Source: Ogataea parapolymorpha DL-1 (lineage: Eukaryota > Ascomycota > Pichiomycetes > Pichiales > Pichiaceae). From it: DNA of 64,000 nt. The notes beneath the pieces were generated by a model. It made no database searches, had not been told where the DNA came from, and saw only the letters and a program-made list of their open reading frames with translations. How positions within the stretch are numbered: position 1 is the stretch's first letter; each line of letters starts with the position of its first letter. The DNA is taken from positions 558,001 to 622,000 of the forward strand of contig NC_027865.1 of assembly GCF_000187245.1 (NCBI RefSeq), in the 5' to 3' direction. A program made the position numbers and the translations under genes. This document shows, one piece after another, positions 40,001-49,519 of the stretch.

Positions 40001-41650
40001 GCTGCCAACAGAGAGTTGCAGGCCAAAGTTGGCGAGCTGGGCGCGACGATCGACTCCTTCGACGCCGTGAAGAAAGACTACGAGTCGCAATTTGCCAAGT
40101 TGCGCGACGAGATGGGCAGTGTTCAGGCTGTGTTGCGTGAAAAGCAGCAGGAGGTGGCGGGCAAGAGCGACGAGTGGCAGCAGCTTGTTGCCGAGCGCGA
40201 GAAGGCGCAGGGGCTGGTTGACGAGCTGAAACAGCGCGTCCAAGGCCTTGAGGCGCAGCTAGCGGACGCGAGAGCAGACGTGTCTGCCGCCGAGGAGCGG
40301 CTGGAGCAGGAGAAGCAGGAGCTTGTGCGGGAGTTGCGGGCAAAGGAGGCGCGCGTGACAGAGCTGGACGTGCAGAACCGGACGCTGATCAACCAGCTGG
40401 AAAGCCGTGTGAGCGTCGGCGACGTGGGCGAGGACGGCGACATGAAGAGTCTGATCACGTATTTGCACAGAGAGAAGGACTCTTTGGCGCAGCAGCTGGA
40501 ATACGCCCGCGTGGAGGAGAAGCGGCTGCGGCAGGCTGCTTCTCTGGCGCAGAGCGAGGCGGCCGAGGCTCGGGCAGAGCTTGCGCGGGTGCAAGAGGAG
40601 AGCGCGTCGAGCACGAAGTACACGGAGGTGTTGGCGGAAATGCAGGCAACGGGCCACGAGCTGGAGCTGTTCAAGGATAACAACCGACAGTTGCGCGAGG
40701 AGAACTCGCGGCTAGCGGCCCGTTTGGAGCAGCTAGAACAGCGCGCGGCGGCCGCGGAGCAGAAGTGCGGTCCGCTGGAGCAGCAGGTGGCGCAGCTACA
40801 AAGTGAGCTGGAGATTCGCGAGTCGCAGCAGCAGCTGGTGGTTTCTCAGATGGAGTACTGGAAAAAGCGTGTGGAAGAAAAGGGAGAGGAGAGTGGCAGC
40901 ATGGCAGAGGTGGCCAGTTTGCAGAGCGAGCTGGAGGCGGCGCGCAAGAGCGAGCGGCAGCTGCAGGAGCGGTACGACAAGCTGCGCGCCGAGGCGCAAG
41001 ACAAGCTGAATAAAAGCCGTGTGGCGCGGCAGCAGCTTAACACGGAGAAGGACGCGCTGGCGGCAAGAATTCGGGAGCTGGAACAGCAGGTACAGCAGGC
41101 GCAGCAGGTGCAGCAGGTGCAGCCGGACTCTTCCACGGCCGAGTTGGAGCAGAAGGTGCGCGACGCGGTGGCAGCCAGCTCGCGCATCAAGGTCGATTAC
41201 GATATCCAAGTAAACCGGCTGGAGGCCGAGATCAGCCGGTTAAAGGCCGAGATCAAGCAGAGCCAGCCGGTGGACGAGGCTGCGATCCGTCAGCAAATCA
41301 AGGCGGAATGCGACGCAGAGCTAGAAGCCCACAAAAAACGGATCCGTGCTCCCGTGCAGGCCAAGATCAACGAGGTGATCGAGCAGCGGTGGAAGGCGCG
41401 CAAGGAGGAGCTGGAAAAGGAGTATGTGCAGAAACAGGGCGCCACGGACGAGTTGCTGAAGCGGTTCGAGCAGGAGAAGGAGCAACTGAAGAAGGACACC
41501 ACCGCGGCGATCCGCAAGGAGACCGAGTTCAAGGAGAATATTCTGAAAAAACAGCTGGCGTCGTTGCGCGAGAAGGTTAAGACGCTCGAGGCCAAGCGGC
41601 CCGCCGAGGACGACCGTGCCGACGAAAAGCGGGCAAAAACTGATAATTAG
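37007..41650 (+). CDS. MLP1: Nuclear-pore basket protein, MLP1/TPR family
   Basis: A 1547-residue protein (S. cerevisiae Mlp1 1875, Mlp2 1679). Nearly all of residues about 50-1480 are heptad-type coiled coil rich in E, Q, L, K and R. The TPR/MLP1 core segment is recognisable in SLITERLSTFRNIPELLEKN and QLLAVSRRLGNELE. The C terminus is basic and charged (KRPAEDDRADEKRAKTDN), compatible with nuclear import. These filaments form the nuclear basket and retain unspliced mRNA. The start at 37007 (METTSDNELNAAQ) follows a long T-rich tract and is 77 bp from the divergent MCM10 start. Its stop is 7 bp from that of the next convergent gene. The Mlp1/Mlp2 split cannot be decided here. Confidence 0.85.
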   Translation: METTSDNELNAAQAQSSAGVADSGNVEIVCTFFQLDPGTVSQPDVVNKLLAKMNEFQELSASKQVLELDFEQFRHTASRKIELLVDDSQKKAREAEELHKQVDVLKQEKTQVVETSRETAQKIGELEAKVAQEAESKRTAYQLLDKKQQEVIDLGQEIGRLSELNKTLRENVFGLESAKENAVSESLKAKFETTRLEQELQLTKQTSSWFETELNRKADELARLREESRSQKTALQSELETLKQEYAVAKSSVQTLSDSLQEISVKHNKTLVEVKNLRDKLAVQQQEFAEEMASKDRLNQLLEKSANDRKQRIEELEKMYAELSERVASEEADYKQQFETLQEQLTAKETELREIETTMANQSDYDTTNVLGDLGRGNSVVLTPSSQKVLKSMGETYSVTELVSESNRLRKELNKEKRLRARVESELGAIFKELEARMPLLQSYKDKCEEYEARQTQLSAILDSMKKENSVLAGQHDALRKKQEETLVQVRELTQYNTDLKRQVAVLLAQVTLRDSGEEPLSRAEKQQLGALVERPEETETASLITERLSTFRNIPELLEKNRQLLAVSRRLGNELERGESHADEAENEALEKATQAIQKLQQQLQQTETRLEAVSNSRDMLQKLVEGREADKSPAADVSRLQTLAEEQQKQMESLKKDYGVTIENLNVQVRELTGEKLQLSLDLSRARSSCELLAEQNRSAAYLHELAKSEAAELKKSAGLMQQNLTRLETRVQQLTEELLASKSSQSGLEARVKALMSEKSLWQSMESRLRADINGLVDEKTRLTMTIAKMQALDNERTASYEAATARLGENLAAVEKELQSTRAKLESNNEEIKRILHSKNSDAQMYQKRIDALSGELASLRESLASKSSNVEQLSEQLATVNRKYQEISDRKNSAMTAINASGDTAEDVVTLKRELTQTLEDLELANANAEQYKEVANAAERELAALNETYEKFRQASEESELARTADYEKLQGELAQALEQRDRLEKRVSELDAANRELQAKVGELGATIDSFDAVKKDYESQFAKLRDEMGSVQAVLREKQQEVAGKSDEWQQLVAEREKAQGLVDELKQRVQGLEAQLADARADVSAAEERLEQEKQELVRELRAKEARVTELDVQNRTLINQLESRVSVGDVGEDGDMKSLITYLHREKDSLAQQLEYARVEEKRLRQAASLAQSEAAEARAELARVQEESASSTKYTEVLAEMQATGHELELFKDNNRQLREENSRLAARLEQLEQRAAAAEQKCGPLEQQVAQLQSELEIRESQQQLVVSQMEYWKKRVEEKGEESGSMAEVASLQSELEAARKSERQLQERYDKLRAEAQDKLNKSRVARQQLNTEKDALAARIRELEQQVQQAQQVQQVQPDSSTAELEQKVRDAVAASSRIKVDYDIQVNRLEAEISRLKAEIKQSQPVDEAAIRQQIKAECDAELEAHKKRIRAPVQAKINEVIEQRWKARKEELEKEYVQKQGATDELLKRFEQEKEQLKKDTTAAIRKETEFKENILKKQLASLREKVKTLEAKRPAEDDRADEKRAKTDN

Positions 41651-41657
41651 TGTAATA

Positions 41658-42737
41658 TTAATTCTTATTTGGCGAGATGTATTGCAGGTTGGTGGACTCG
41701 ACGGGGCGGAAGAGCACCCTGGATCCTGCCGGCTGGACGATCAGGCCGTCGACGCAGATGCGGCGTAGACCGGCGTCCTGCTCGTCTATTTCCAGCTCTA
41801 CCGTGTGCGCCTTAAGGTAGCCGACGCGCGGGTCCTGGACGTGCTTGCCCGCAGCGTATGCCTGGCCCAGAATCTCCATCACGGCATCCGGGGCCTGGTG
41901 GTGGAAGTACACCACGTGGAGCGCATTTTCTGCCGGGTCAGAAGCGGGCGAGATCTCGAACGTTGCTTCAAACCGCGGCACGGCAGCCACGACGAAATAG
42001 CTGAGTGCGGCGTGGTCTTCCACCGGTAGCCCGTCTGTGCGGAACGAGCCGTGGAACACGGGGTTTTTCTCGAGAATGCGCTGCGCGGCAACTTTGAACC
42101 GCTCGCTGCCCAGCTTACGCAGCTCGGGCGAGTCCGAGTCAGCCACCAGACACGCGTGCAGTCCCCATGACCCAACTACGAGGAACCGTAGACTGGACAC
42201 CGGTTGCGCGTCCTCTTGCGCGAGCAGCTGCGACCCGGGCTCAAAGACGGCCTCGTACAGCCGCAACGGGTGCGCAGTGCCCCCTGTGAGCGCCTGGACG
42301 GCCTCCAGCGGCGTCGACAGCCCGACAGAGTGTGCAAACGCGTTGCCCGTGCCCATTGGCACCGTCAGCAGCGTCACCGTGGCTGTGCTGGCGACGGAGT
42401 TGACGAGCTCCGTGATAGTGGTGTCGCCTGAAATTAGGACGAGCAGCGTCGGGGCGGCAGCAATGCTGGCGGCGACTTGGCGGACAGTTTCGGGCGATGT
42501 GGTGGCAACGTAGCGGTGCGAAAGGTTCCAGCTGTCCAGAAGCGGCAACAACAGCTGTTTGTAGACGTCTTTGGTGGACACTCTGTTGCCCGATTTGACG
42601 GAGTCAAGAACAACAATGTTGGCGGCCTGGAGGAGTGGCGGGATGGGGGCTCTCTCGCTGCCTTGCGGCGTCCAGAGATACTCTGACGGCGACTCTGTAA
42701 CGAGGACGGGACCTGTTCCGGTGACGATGAGAGACAT
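41658..42737 (-). CDS. Diacylglycerol/sphingoid-base kinase-like protein with an altered nucleotide motif
   Basis: A 359-residue protein with the DAGK catalytic fold: an N-terminal Rossmann-like half with LISGDTTITELVNS (101-114) and VPMGTGNAFAHS (126-137), then a beta-rich C-terminal half (GSWGLHACLVADSD, FEISPASDPAENALHVVYF). The second motif fits the PxGTGNxFA motif of sphingosine and diacylglycerol kinases. The first is unusual: the expected GGDGT is SGDTT. It is shorter than Lcb4 and Lcb5 (624 and 687 residues). It may phosphorylate a different lipid or have lost activity. It is divergent from HEM1 with 339 bp between starts. Confidence 0.72.
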   Translation of the reverse strand: MSLIVTGTGPVLVTESPSEYLWTPQGSERAPIPPLLQAANIVVLDSVKSGNRVSTKDVYKQLLLPLLDSWNLSHRYVATTSPETVRQVAASIAAAPTLLVLISGDTTITELVNSVASTATVTLLTVPMGTGNAFAHSVGLSTPLEAVQALTGGTAHPLRLYEAVFEPGSQLLAQEDAQPVSSLRFLVVGSWGLHACLVADSDSPELRKLGSERFKVAAQRILEKNPVFHGSFRTDGLPVEDHAALSYFVVAAVPRFEATFEISPASDPAENALHVVYFHHQAPDAVMEILGQAYAAGKHVQDPRVGYLKAHTVELEIDEQDAGLRRICVDGLIVQPAGSRVLFRPVESTNLQYISPNKN

Positions 42738-43076
42738 GGAGTTGGCACAGCCACGAGCGGGACTGGAATATATCGCCGTGGCGACGACGGGGTTTGGCTA
42801 GTGTGGCTGGTGGGGGTGAGCCAATATCAACAGCCCCAAGCAGCGGGCCTTGGCGAGTTATCATGCAGTCCCACCAATCCCCGAATGGCCCATCAACTGT
42901 CCCAGCAATCGCCGCACCTGCTGCGGCTCTTTCCCCCTTCCACCTCCAGCCCTGCTCGTCCAATCCCAATTGGACCAATCACGGGCCCGCCTTACCTAAT
43001 CCGAGCCAGTAGTGCATGATCCAGGAAAAAAAATTGTCAACCAAAAAAGAACAAAATAACCGTTTACTCTTTAGCG
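42738..43076. promoter_or_regulatory. 339-bp divergent promoter with a CCAAT-box cluster (HEM1)
   Basis: Five forward CCAAT pentamers occur at 42821-42825, 42874-42878, 42960-42964, 42966-42970 and 42975-42979, and one reverse ATTGG at 42969-42973. Four of the six fall within 20 bp, about 100-117 bp upstream of the HEM1 ATG. This fits control by the Hap2/3/4/5 complex, known to act on S. cerevisiae HEM1. No gene is visible in the stretch. Confidence 0.7.
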
Positions 43077-44762
43077 ATGGAGTCTCTAGCTCGCAAGTCC
43101 AAGGCTATCTGCCCGTTCATGAAACACCAATCTGCGTCTGCGCTCAGACAGATGGCGCAATCGTCGTCGCTGGCCGCCAAGGCCCACGGCTGTCCCGTTG
43201 TGGGCCCTGCTCTCGAGGCCAGACGGTCATATAGCACTCCTTCCAAGCCGGTCGGTGCGCAGGCCACAGACGCCCTGTCGCCCAAGACGGTTGCTCCCGA
43301 TGCCGCTAGCCCTGTGTTTTTGCACGGCTCGTCCAACGAGACCAATTTCGACTACGAGGCGGTGTTTGAGGAACAGGTCAACGAGAAACGGCGCGACAAA
43401 TCGTACCGCTTTTTCAACAACATCAACCGGCTGGCTAGGGAGTTCCCGAAGGCTCACTTGGCCAAGGAAGACGACAAGGTGACTGTTTGGTGCTCGAACG
43501 ATTATTTGGGGATGGGCAAGAACCAGGAGGTTCTGGACACCATGAACAGGACAATGCTCAAGTACGGCACAGGAGCCGGTGGAACCCGTAACATTGCGGG
43601 CCATAACCGGCACGCGATTGCGCTGGAGGCCGAGCTGGCCGCTCTGCACAAAAAGGAGGGCGCGTTGGTGTTCTCGTCGTGTTTTGTCGCCAACGACGCT
43701 GTGCTGTCGCTGCTGGGCCAGAAGATGAAGGATCTTGTGATTTTCTCGGACGAGCTCAATCACGCGTCGATGATTGTGGGCATCCGCAACTCCAGGGCGC
43801 GCAAGCACGTTTTCCAGCACAACAACCTCGAGCAATTGGAGTCTCTGCTGGCACAGTACCCGAAATCGACGCCAAAGCTGATTGCGTTCGAGAGCGTGTA
43901 CTCGATGTGCGGCTCGGTCGCTCCGATCGAGAAAATCTGCGATTTGGCCGACAAGTACGGTGCTCTGACGTTTTTGGACGAGGTCCACGCCGTTGGAATG
44001 TACGGTCCGCACGGAGCAGGTGTTGCTGAGCATCTGGACTTCGAGGCGCATCTGGAGGCAGGCATTGCGTCGCCAGCCTTTAAGACCGTCTCGGATCGCG
44101 TCGATATGATCACCGGCACGCTGGGCAAGTCATTTGGTACCGTTGGTGGCTACATTGCTGCGTCGGCCAAGATGATCGACTGGATCCGGTCTTTTGCTCC
44201 AGGCTTCATCTTCACCACCACTTTGCCTCCGGCACTGATGGCCGGCACCACCGCGTCCATCAGAATCGTGAGACAGAACCTAATGGACAGAATCAACCAG
44301 CAGAAGAACGTCAGATACGTCAAGAAGCAGTTTGAGCAGCTGGGCATCCCGGTCATCCCGAACCCGTCCCACATCGTCCCGCTGCTCGTTGGTAACGCTG
44401 GCCAGGCCAAACAGGCGTCTGACATCCTGCTGGACCAGCACAAGATCTACGTTCAGGCCATCAACTTCCCGACCGTTGCCCGCGGCGAGGAGCGGCTCAG
44501 AATCACTCCGTCGCCTCATCACTCAAAGGACATTTCCGACGCGCTGATTGAGGCTGTCGACGACGTCTGGACTAAGATCGGTCTCAAGCGCGTCCCTGAC
44601 TGGGAGCGCGAGGGCGGTTTGTGCGGTGTCGGCTCGCCCGTGCCACGCGCAGACAACTTATGGACTGACGAGCAGCTGGCCCTGACCAACACCGACCTCA
44701 ACAAAAACGTGGTCGACCCGGTCATCAACCAGCTCGCCACCTCGTCCGGCGTCGCTCTGTGA
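43077..44762 (+). CDS. HEM1: 5-aminolevulinate synthase, mitochondrial
   Basis: A 561-residue PLP enzyme (548 in S. cerevisiae) condensing glycine and succinyl-CoA in the first step of haem synthesis. The N-terminal presequence carries two Cys-Pro haem-regulatory-type motifs, KAICPFM (CP at 12-13) and HGCPVVG (39-40). Catalytic landmarks are [40 protein letters not shown] and the PLP lysine K351 in [16 protein letters not shown]. It is divergent from the lipid-kinase-like gene across the CCAAT-rich promoter and convergent with the oxygenase gene (91 bp between stops). Confidence 0.97.
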   Translation: MESLARKSKAICPFMKHQSASALRQMAQSSSLAAKAHGCPVVGPALEARRSYSTPSKPVGAQATDALSPKTVAPDAASPVFLHGSSNETNFDYEAVFEEQVNEKRRDKSYRFFNNINRLAREFPKAHLAKEDDKVTVWCSNDYLGMGKNQEVLDTMNRTMLKYGTGAGGTRNIAGHNRHAIALEAELAALHKKEGALVFSSCFVANDAVLSLLGQKMKDLVIFSDELNHASMIVGIRNSRARKHVFQHNNLEQLESLLAQYPKSTPKLIAFESVYSMCGSVAPIEKICDLADKYGALTFLDEVHAVGMYGPHGAGVAEHLDFEAHLEAGIASPAFKTVSDRVDMITGTLGKSFGTVGGYIAASAKMIDWIRSFAPGFIFTTTLPPALMAGTTASIRIVRQNLMDRINQQKNVRYVKKQFEQLGIPVIPNPSHIVPLLVGNAGQAKQASDILLDQHKIYVQAINFPTVARGEERLRITPSPHHSKDISDALIEAVDDVWTKIGLKRVPDWEREGGLCGVGSPVPRADNLWTDEQLALTNTDLNKNVVDPVINQLATSSGVAL

Positions 44763-44853
44763 GCCGCTTTCTCGCGGCCTGTGTTCTTTGTCTGTCTACG
44801 GTGTATATAAAAAAAAATTATATTCGGCAGCTCCGTCGATATATAATTACAAA

Positions 44854-46089
44854 CTACTCCTCGTAATCGGGCAGCTCCTCGTACGGTGTGTTAAATTGCG
44901 CTGGCGGATATGGCGGGTTGTACACGGCCTCCATCTCGTCCCAGGACTTTCTCAGGTACCGTTCCATCTCCTGGCATTTTTTCGCAAATGCGAGCTGGTC
45001 AAACGTCTTGCCCGAGTCGAATTCCTTCATCAGCTGTTCCTTGTAGTAGCCGATGTGTCTCTGGAGATTGTTGAGACGGAACTCGCACCAGTCGCGGTAA
45101 AATTCATTGTACAGCGCGCGCGGCAACACCGACGGCTTGGTGCTGGTGAGCAGGTTGTTGTCGAGGTGTTCTGGACCGGCCAGACAGAACCCGCCCACAG
45201 AGGTGATTCTGTTGGAGTTGGTGACGGGCTTTGTGGCGACGTGGCGCAGCACCATGCCCTGGATCAGCGTGGCCCAGCCGACCTTGGGGTCTGGCACACG
45301 CACCATCTGGTTGTCGCCGGTGATGATGCCCGTTTCGCCGCCGATAGCCGAGTCGCCAAAGTCCAGCATGATGACCAGCGCAAACGCAGACGAGTCGTAG
45401 TGCAGCCCGAGCGTCGAAGGCACTTCGTTGCCGCCCGCCTTGGTCTGCGCCTCGTACATTTTCAGCTGCTCCTCTCTGGAAGCCTCAAATTGTGCCGCGT
45501 CCTCTGGCTTGAGACTAGCCAGCGACACGTTGAGGTGGCCGTACTCGGCGTTGTACACGGGCTCAATCTTTGTTCTGGTAAAGCCTTCGAGGATTTTGCA
45601 CAGCTCTGGCGACGTGAACAGCGCGTTGGAAAATGGTGCTTTTTTAGAGCAGTGGCCGCCGATGTGGAAGTCCAGTCTGTTGGCGCCCTTGGACAAGTTG
45701 GGGACTCTGGCGTAGTCGCGCAAAACTTCTGGCTGGAGAGCCTCCCACAGTAGCATGTCCACGGCCTCCTGCGAGATCAGTGGGAACGGGAACGCGGCTG
45801 CAAAGTCCGTGACGGGCTTGACTCTGGTTTTCTTGATGTTCAGGTCGTCGAGGGTGAACTGCTGTGTGGTTTTGTAGTACTCTGGCTTGAAAACAAAGTG
45901 TTTGGCCGGGTCAAACTTGAGGTTTGGGTCGAAAGTCGGCTTGGACTCCAATCTCTTGCGCAACGCAGCAACCTCGAGGTCAAGTGTCTCCTGCGGAACG
46001 TCGTAGTCGTGGTTGCCGGAGATATAGTTGACGGCGTGGCCGAGCTCTTTCTGAGGCGTGGGATATGGGGATTGAATGGTGACGGTCAT
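44854..46089 (-). CDS. Predicted 2OG-Fe(II)-dependent oxygenase of unknown substrate
   Basis: A 411-residue soluble protein. The second half has the double-stranded beta-helix signature: H230 and D232 in GLHYDSSAF, a third histidine H283 in GMVLRHVATKP, and R294 (SNRITSVGG) where 2-oxoglutarate would bind. GGETGIITGDNQMV lies between. I recognise the fold pattern but not a named family or S. cerevisiae orthologue. The N-terminal half (PYPTPQKELGHAVNYI, HFVFKPEYYKT) looks conserved in style but unassigned. The start is the ATG at 46089; the open frame upstream uses only GTG. It is in tandem with the PIN-domain gene (145 bp apart). Confidence 0.65.
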   Translation of the reverse strand: MTVTIQSPYPTPQKELGHAVNYISGNHDYDVPQETLDLEVAALRKRLESKPTFDPNLKFDPAKHFVFKPEYYKTTQQFTLDDLNIKKTRVKPVTDFAAAFPFPLISQEAVDMLLWEALQPEVLRDYARVPNLSKGANRLDFHIGGHCSKKAPFSNALFTSPELCKILEGFTRTKIEPVYNAEYGHLNVSLASLKPEDAAQFEASREEQLKMYEAQTKAGGNEVPSTLGLHYDSSAFALVIMLDFGDSAIGGETGIITGDNQMVRVPDPKVGWATLIQGMVLRHVATKPVTNSNRITSVGGFCLAGPEHLDNNLLTSTKPSVLPRALYNEFYRDWCEFRLNNLQRHIGYYKEQLMKEFDSGKTFDQLAFAKKCQEMERYLRKSWDEMEAVYNPPYPPAQFNTPYEELPDYEE

Positions 46090-46234
46090 GGGGAGTAGTC
46101 TGAGCGCAAAGGCAATAATCACGAATATTTATAGTGCTCCGAAAATGCGATAGAGAGATAAGAAAATCGCCAATTCCCTATTTGGAAAACGAGATAAAAC
46201 TGCAGCCCGCGTTTTATTTTTTTATTTTATTTAT

Positions 46235-49200
46235 TTAATCTGTACAGCGGCCATCGGCTATCTTATTCAGCTGATCAAAAAGCCACGCGCTGGAAAACGT
46301 CGTCAGACCGATCGCCTTGCTGCGGATTGCCATGTTGCGGTCGTCAGTCACCAGGATGTGGTAGCGGAACACGCTCGCCTCGAGCCTGTCCAGTAGTCGC
46401 GCGCCGCCGTTGATTGCAGCGCCCTCGCCCTGTAGAACGCTCTTGCTGCTGTCGTCGCTCAGCTTGACGGCCTTGATGATTATGTCGTCTGTGTGGTTGC
46501 GCCAGTTCTGGTTCTGCTCGAATTCCAGCGTCTCGTTCAGCGACGAGGCCACTGTGCCGTCTGCCCTGATCGGAGTGATCTGCTTGTCTGTAAACAGCTG
46601 CCGCACGATAATCACCGCCCTGGTGGCCGAATCGGCCACAGAATTGTCTGCTGACCGTCTAAGCGAGCGCAGTTCCTGGAAAACCGTCAGCGGGATCGCC
46701 AGACGGAACAGCTCCGACCGAACGCACTTGTACACCTTGCCGCAGTGCTTGAGCCACGTATTGGTGTCCAGCGAGATCATTGTCACCTCCGTGTCCATTT
46801 TCTCGCCCAAATTGCCCGCCACGGCCACCGCCGCCGGCACGTACGGAGCAGTGTTCCTGTCCGAGGCGTCCTCACCCGAGGAGTCCTCGTAGTCTTCGTC
46901 TAGCTCGTCCACGCCCATAAAAGAGCTGTATTCCGACGCAGACCCGGAAACAGAGCCCAGGTCCTGTTTGTGGATGTATTCCGACATGAACCCGGGCGAG
47001 TTGAAGTCCCAGCTCGGCAATGACGACACCGGCAGCTCCATAACCTCTTCGCCTGGTTGCACGCAGATCTTGGTGTTCAACGGCTCCGCCAGACTCTTGA
47101 GTCGTGGGTCCTGGCAGAAATATCCCACGCTCGTGTTGCTCTGCTCATACCGCGACACGTCAGAGTTCACTCTGTATTTGAAAACAGAGCCGGCAAGAAC
47201 GAGGCCAAATTCTGGGAAGCTGGAAGCAATGAACGACGCCAGAGAGTACACGCGCAAAAACCGGTGCACGTCCTGTTGCGCGTCGTATCTAATGCCGGCC
47301 GTTGGAATGTCAAAAATGTCGCCAACAACACCAGTCTCGGCGACCGACTGATAGTCGCCCTTGAGAGCGACCTGGTCGAACCACACAGACCCCCAACACT
47401 TCCACGCCTCCCAGAGCGTTTCGTTTTCTGAAAAATAGTCCAAAACGTTCTGCAAACGGCCTTCCTGGAAATCTGCGGCATGGTCAGGCATTTCTTTCCG
47501 CACGGCGCCCGACATGGCCACCAGAAAAGCCACGTCGTTCAGGTACGGAACGAGCTGCATCCACGGGATGTAGCGGGCCACAAAGTACGTGAACAGCGGC
47601 CGCGAGGCCGGATATTTGCGGGTGGCCTTGCCAACGGCCACGATGAAGTAGAGCCATACGATCACGTGCGGCGTGGACGACGGAAGCGGGCCCATGACGT
47701 ACTTTTTCAGCATCTTCATGCTGAGCTCGATCACGCCCTTGTTGACAAAGTCCAGCAGCGTGAACCAGGACGATTCGTCCTGCTCGTCGGCCGTGGAGTT
47801 GTAGATGGCCTCGGAGTCGAGCGTCTTGGCGAGGTCCTCTGTCTGGTCCGTCTTGGACTTTCTGCGCTTGTCTTTCTTGTCCTTGCGCTGCTTGAGAGCC
47901 TCAGGAAGTTCAAATAACTTGGCAAACGGGTTGCGGCAGTCGCCAAACCCGATCAGGTGATTTATGTTGCACAATGCAAAGTTGGCTCCTTTCTGGAACC
48001 AGAAATTAAGCTTTTCGGTCGAAAGAGCCGACCGCAGGTCGCCTCTGAGTTGGAAGTAGTCAATGCTAGAGCTGTCAAGCCCGAAATGCGAGGAGTAGTG
48101 CGAAACAAGGTTGGTCATCTCCAGGTTCGTGCTGTAGTTGGGCATCAGCAAGATCTTGTGGATCTTCACGAAATCGATCATCGCCATCTCCACAGACGTC
48201 AGAATGCTGCGCTGCGCGCACACGTTGTCCACAATTAGCCGTAAATATTGCAATGTCGGCACAAATGGGTCGCGGCACGTGACGCTCTTCCCGATGTCCA
48301 CAAGAGCTTCCAAGTTGTCGTTTTCGACGGTGCACATGTGGTAGTATATTTTGCCGTGGCCGAACTGCGTGCGCATCGCCAGCTGGTACCAGTACACAGA
48401 CGAGATCTTCCAGTCCATGTAACGCGCCGGATACAGCGCAATGGCCATCCGCGACAAGTCGCCGAGTTTCTCGGCCCACCAGCCTTCGACGCCAAGCTGC
48501 GAGTCTGTGAGACAGCTGATGATGTTGAAGGCGTACGCGATGAAACACCCACACACCTCGTGGTCGACAAAAATCGCCGCCACGTTCTTGAGCACCTCGA
48601 GAAACGAAACCACGCCGTAGACCCACATTCGGCGCAAAATCCGGTAGTTGGTCACCAGCGGCTTGCCAGCCCGCGCAGACGTGGGCGAAAGTGCATACAG
48701 TAGGAAGTCGTAGTAGTGATCGAGCAGCTGGACGATGTTCTTGTACACGTGCCACAGCTGCGGCGTAATTTCGGTGCTGGCGTCATTTTCGATCAAGCGT
48801 TCGTTCACCTCGGCACAGCCCTGCTGGGTCTCCACCTCGAGCCGCAGAATCGCCTTGTAGGTTTCCTGGAGGTTGGCCGCCAGGATGTGCTCCTCTTCCG
48901 TGATGGCCCGGTGCGGCTGCAACTGCAACGCCACGGGCGGCTGCGACAGCACTGTGTCCGTGCTAGGTCTGCGGTTCTGCAAAGCCTTCTCAGGCAACGA
49001 TTCGGGCGAGTTCGAGTGCGCATTGCTCTCCTTGGTGGCCGGAACCTCGTTGAGCTCGCTGGAGTTCTCGATGCTCACGTCCGGCTCGATCAGCTTGCCG
49101 ATCGCCTTGCTTCTGGGAGACCCAGGCACGTCAACGGTCACGACGGTGGGAGTCGGGGTTTTGGTGCCCTTGGCCCGCGACTGGGGCTTGGTGGTGGCCG

Positions 49201-49384
49201 TGGAGTACGCTCCGCGCTTGGTGGATATGCCCTGGTTGAGGTAGCTCTGGGAATTATGGCGTTTTTGTTGTACTGACGGCTTCGTGGCCGTCATACTGGC
49301 GGGGCGGGTCCGTCCTGGTTGCGGGCTGTACTGGAGCGCGTGTCTGAGCCCAGGATGTTCGGTAGTGTCTTTCTGCGGAGTCAT
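46235..49384 (-). CDS. EST1/SMG-like protein with C-terminal PIN domain (ESL1/ESL2 type)
   Basis: A 1049-residue protein. A basic, disordered N terminus (about 1-170) precedes an EST1-like 14-3-3/TPR region (LQETYKAILRLEVETQQG ... YYDFLLYALSP ... YWYQLAMRTQFGHGKIYYHM). A long middle part with an acidic insert follows, then a PIN domain (about 900-1049) with acidic residues in MISLDTNTWLKH and HILVTDDRNMAI. This arrangement matches S. cerevisiae Esl1 and Esl2, relatives of SMG5/6/7 implicated in RNA metabolism and growth-related transcription. The PIN aspartates look intact, so nuclease activity is possible but not shown. Confidence 0.82.
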   Translation of the reverse strand: MTPQKDTTEHPGLRHALQYSPQPGRTRPASMTATKPSVQQKRHNSQSYLNQGISTKRGAYSTATTKPQSRAKGTKTPTPTVVTVDVPGSPRSKAIGKLIEPDVSIENSSELNEVPATKESNAHSNSPESLPEKALQNRRPSTDTVLSQPPVALQLQPHRAITEEEHILAANLQETYKAILRLEVETQQGCAEVNERLIENDASTEITPQLWHVYKNIVQLLDHYYDFLLYALSPTSARAGKPLVTNYRILRRMWVYGVVSFLEVLKNVAAIFVDHEVCGCFIAYAFNIISCLTDSQLGVEGWWAEKLGDLSRMAIALYPARYMDWKISSVYWYQLAMRTQFGHGKIYYHMCTVENDNLEALVDIGKSVTCRDPFVPTLQYLRLIVDNVCAQRSILTSVEMAMIDFVKIHKILLMPNYSTNLEMTNLVSHYSSHFGLDSSSIDYFQLRGDLRSALSTEKLNFWFQKGANFALCNINHLIGFGDCRNPFAKLFELPEALKQRKDKKDKRRKSKTDQTEDLAKTLDSEAIYNSTADEQDESSWFTLLDFVNKGVIELSMKMLKKYVMGPLPSSTPHVIVWLYFIVAVGKATRKYPASRPLFTYFVARYIPWMQLVPYLNDVAFLVAMSGAVRKEMPDHAADFQEGRLQNVLDYFSENETLWEAWKCWGSVWFDQVALKGDYQSVAETGVVGDIFDIPTAGIRYDAQQDVHRFLRVYSLASFIASSFPEFGLVLAGSVFKYRVNSDVSRYEQSNTSVGYFCQDPRLKSLAEPLNTKICVQPGEEVMELPVSSLPSWDFNSPGFMSEYIHKQDLGSVSGSASEYSSFMGVDELDEDYEDSSGEDASDRNTAPYVPAAVAVAGNLGEKMDTEVTMISLDTNTWLKHCGKVYKCVRSELFRLAIPLTVFQELRSLRRSADNSVADSATRAVIIVRQLFTDKQITPIRADGTVASSLNETLEFEQNQNWRNHTDDIIIKAVKLSDDSSKSVLQGEGAAINGGARLLDRLEASVFRYHILVTDDRNMAIRSKAIGLTTFSSAWLFDQLNKIADGRCTD

Positions 49385-49519
49385 GAGGAACCACGCGACA
49401 GATAACCGGCACTATCAGGGGCACTAAATTAAATTGCTGATATATTGTCCGGTGATGAAACAAAATATAACGCAAATTACCTAATCGATAGCCTTGATTA
49501 TTTTATTGATTTAATTTTT

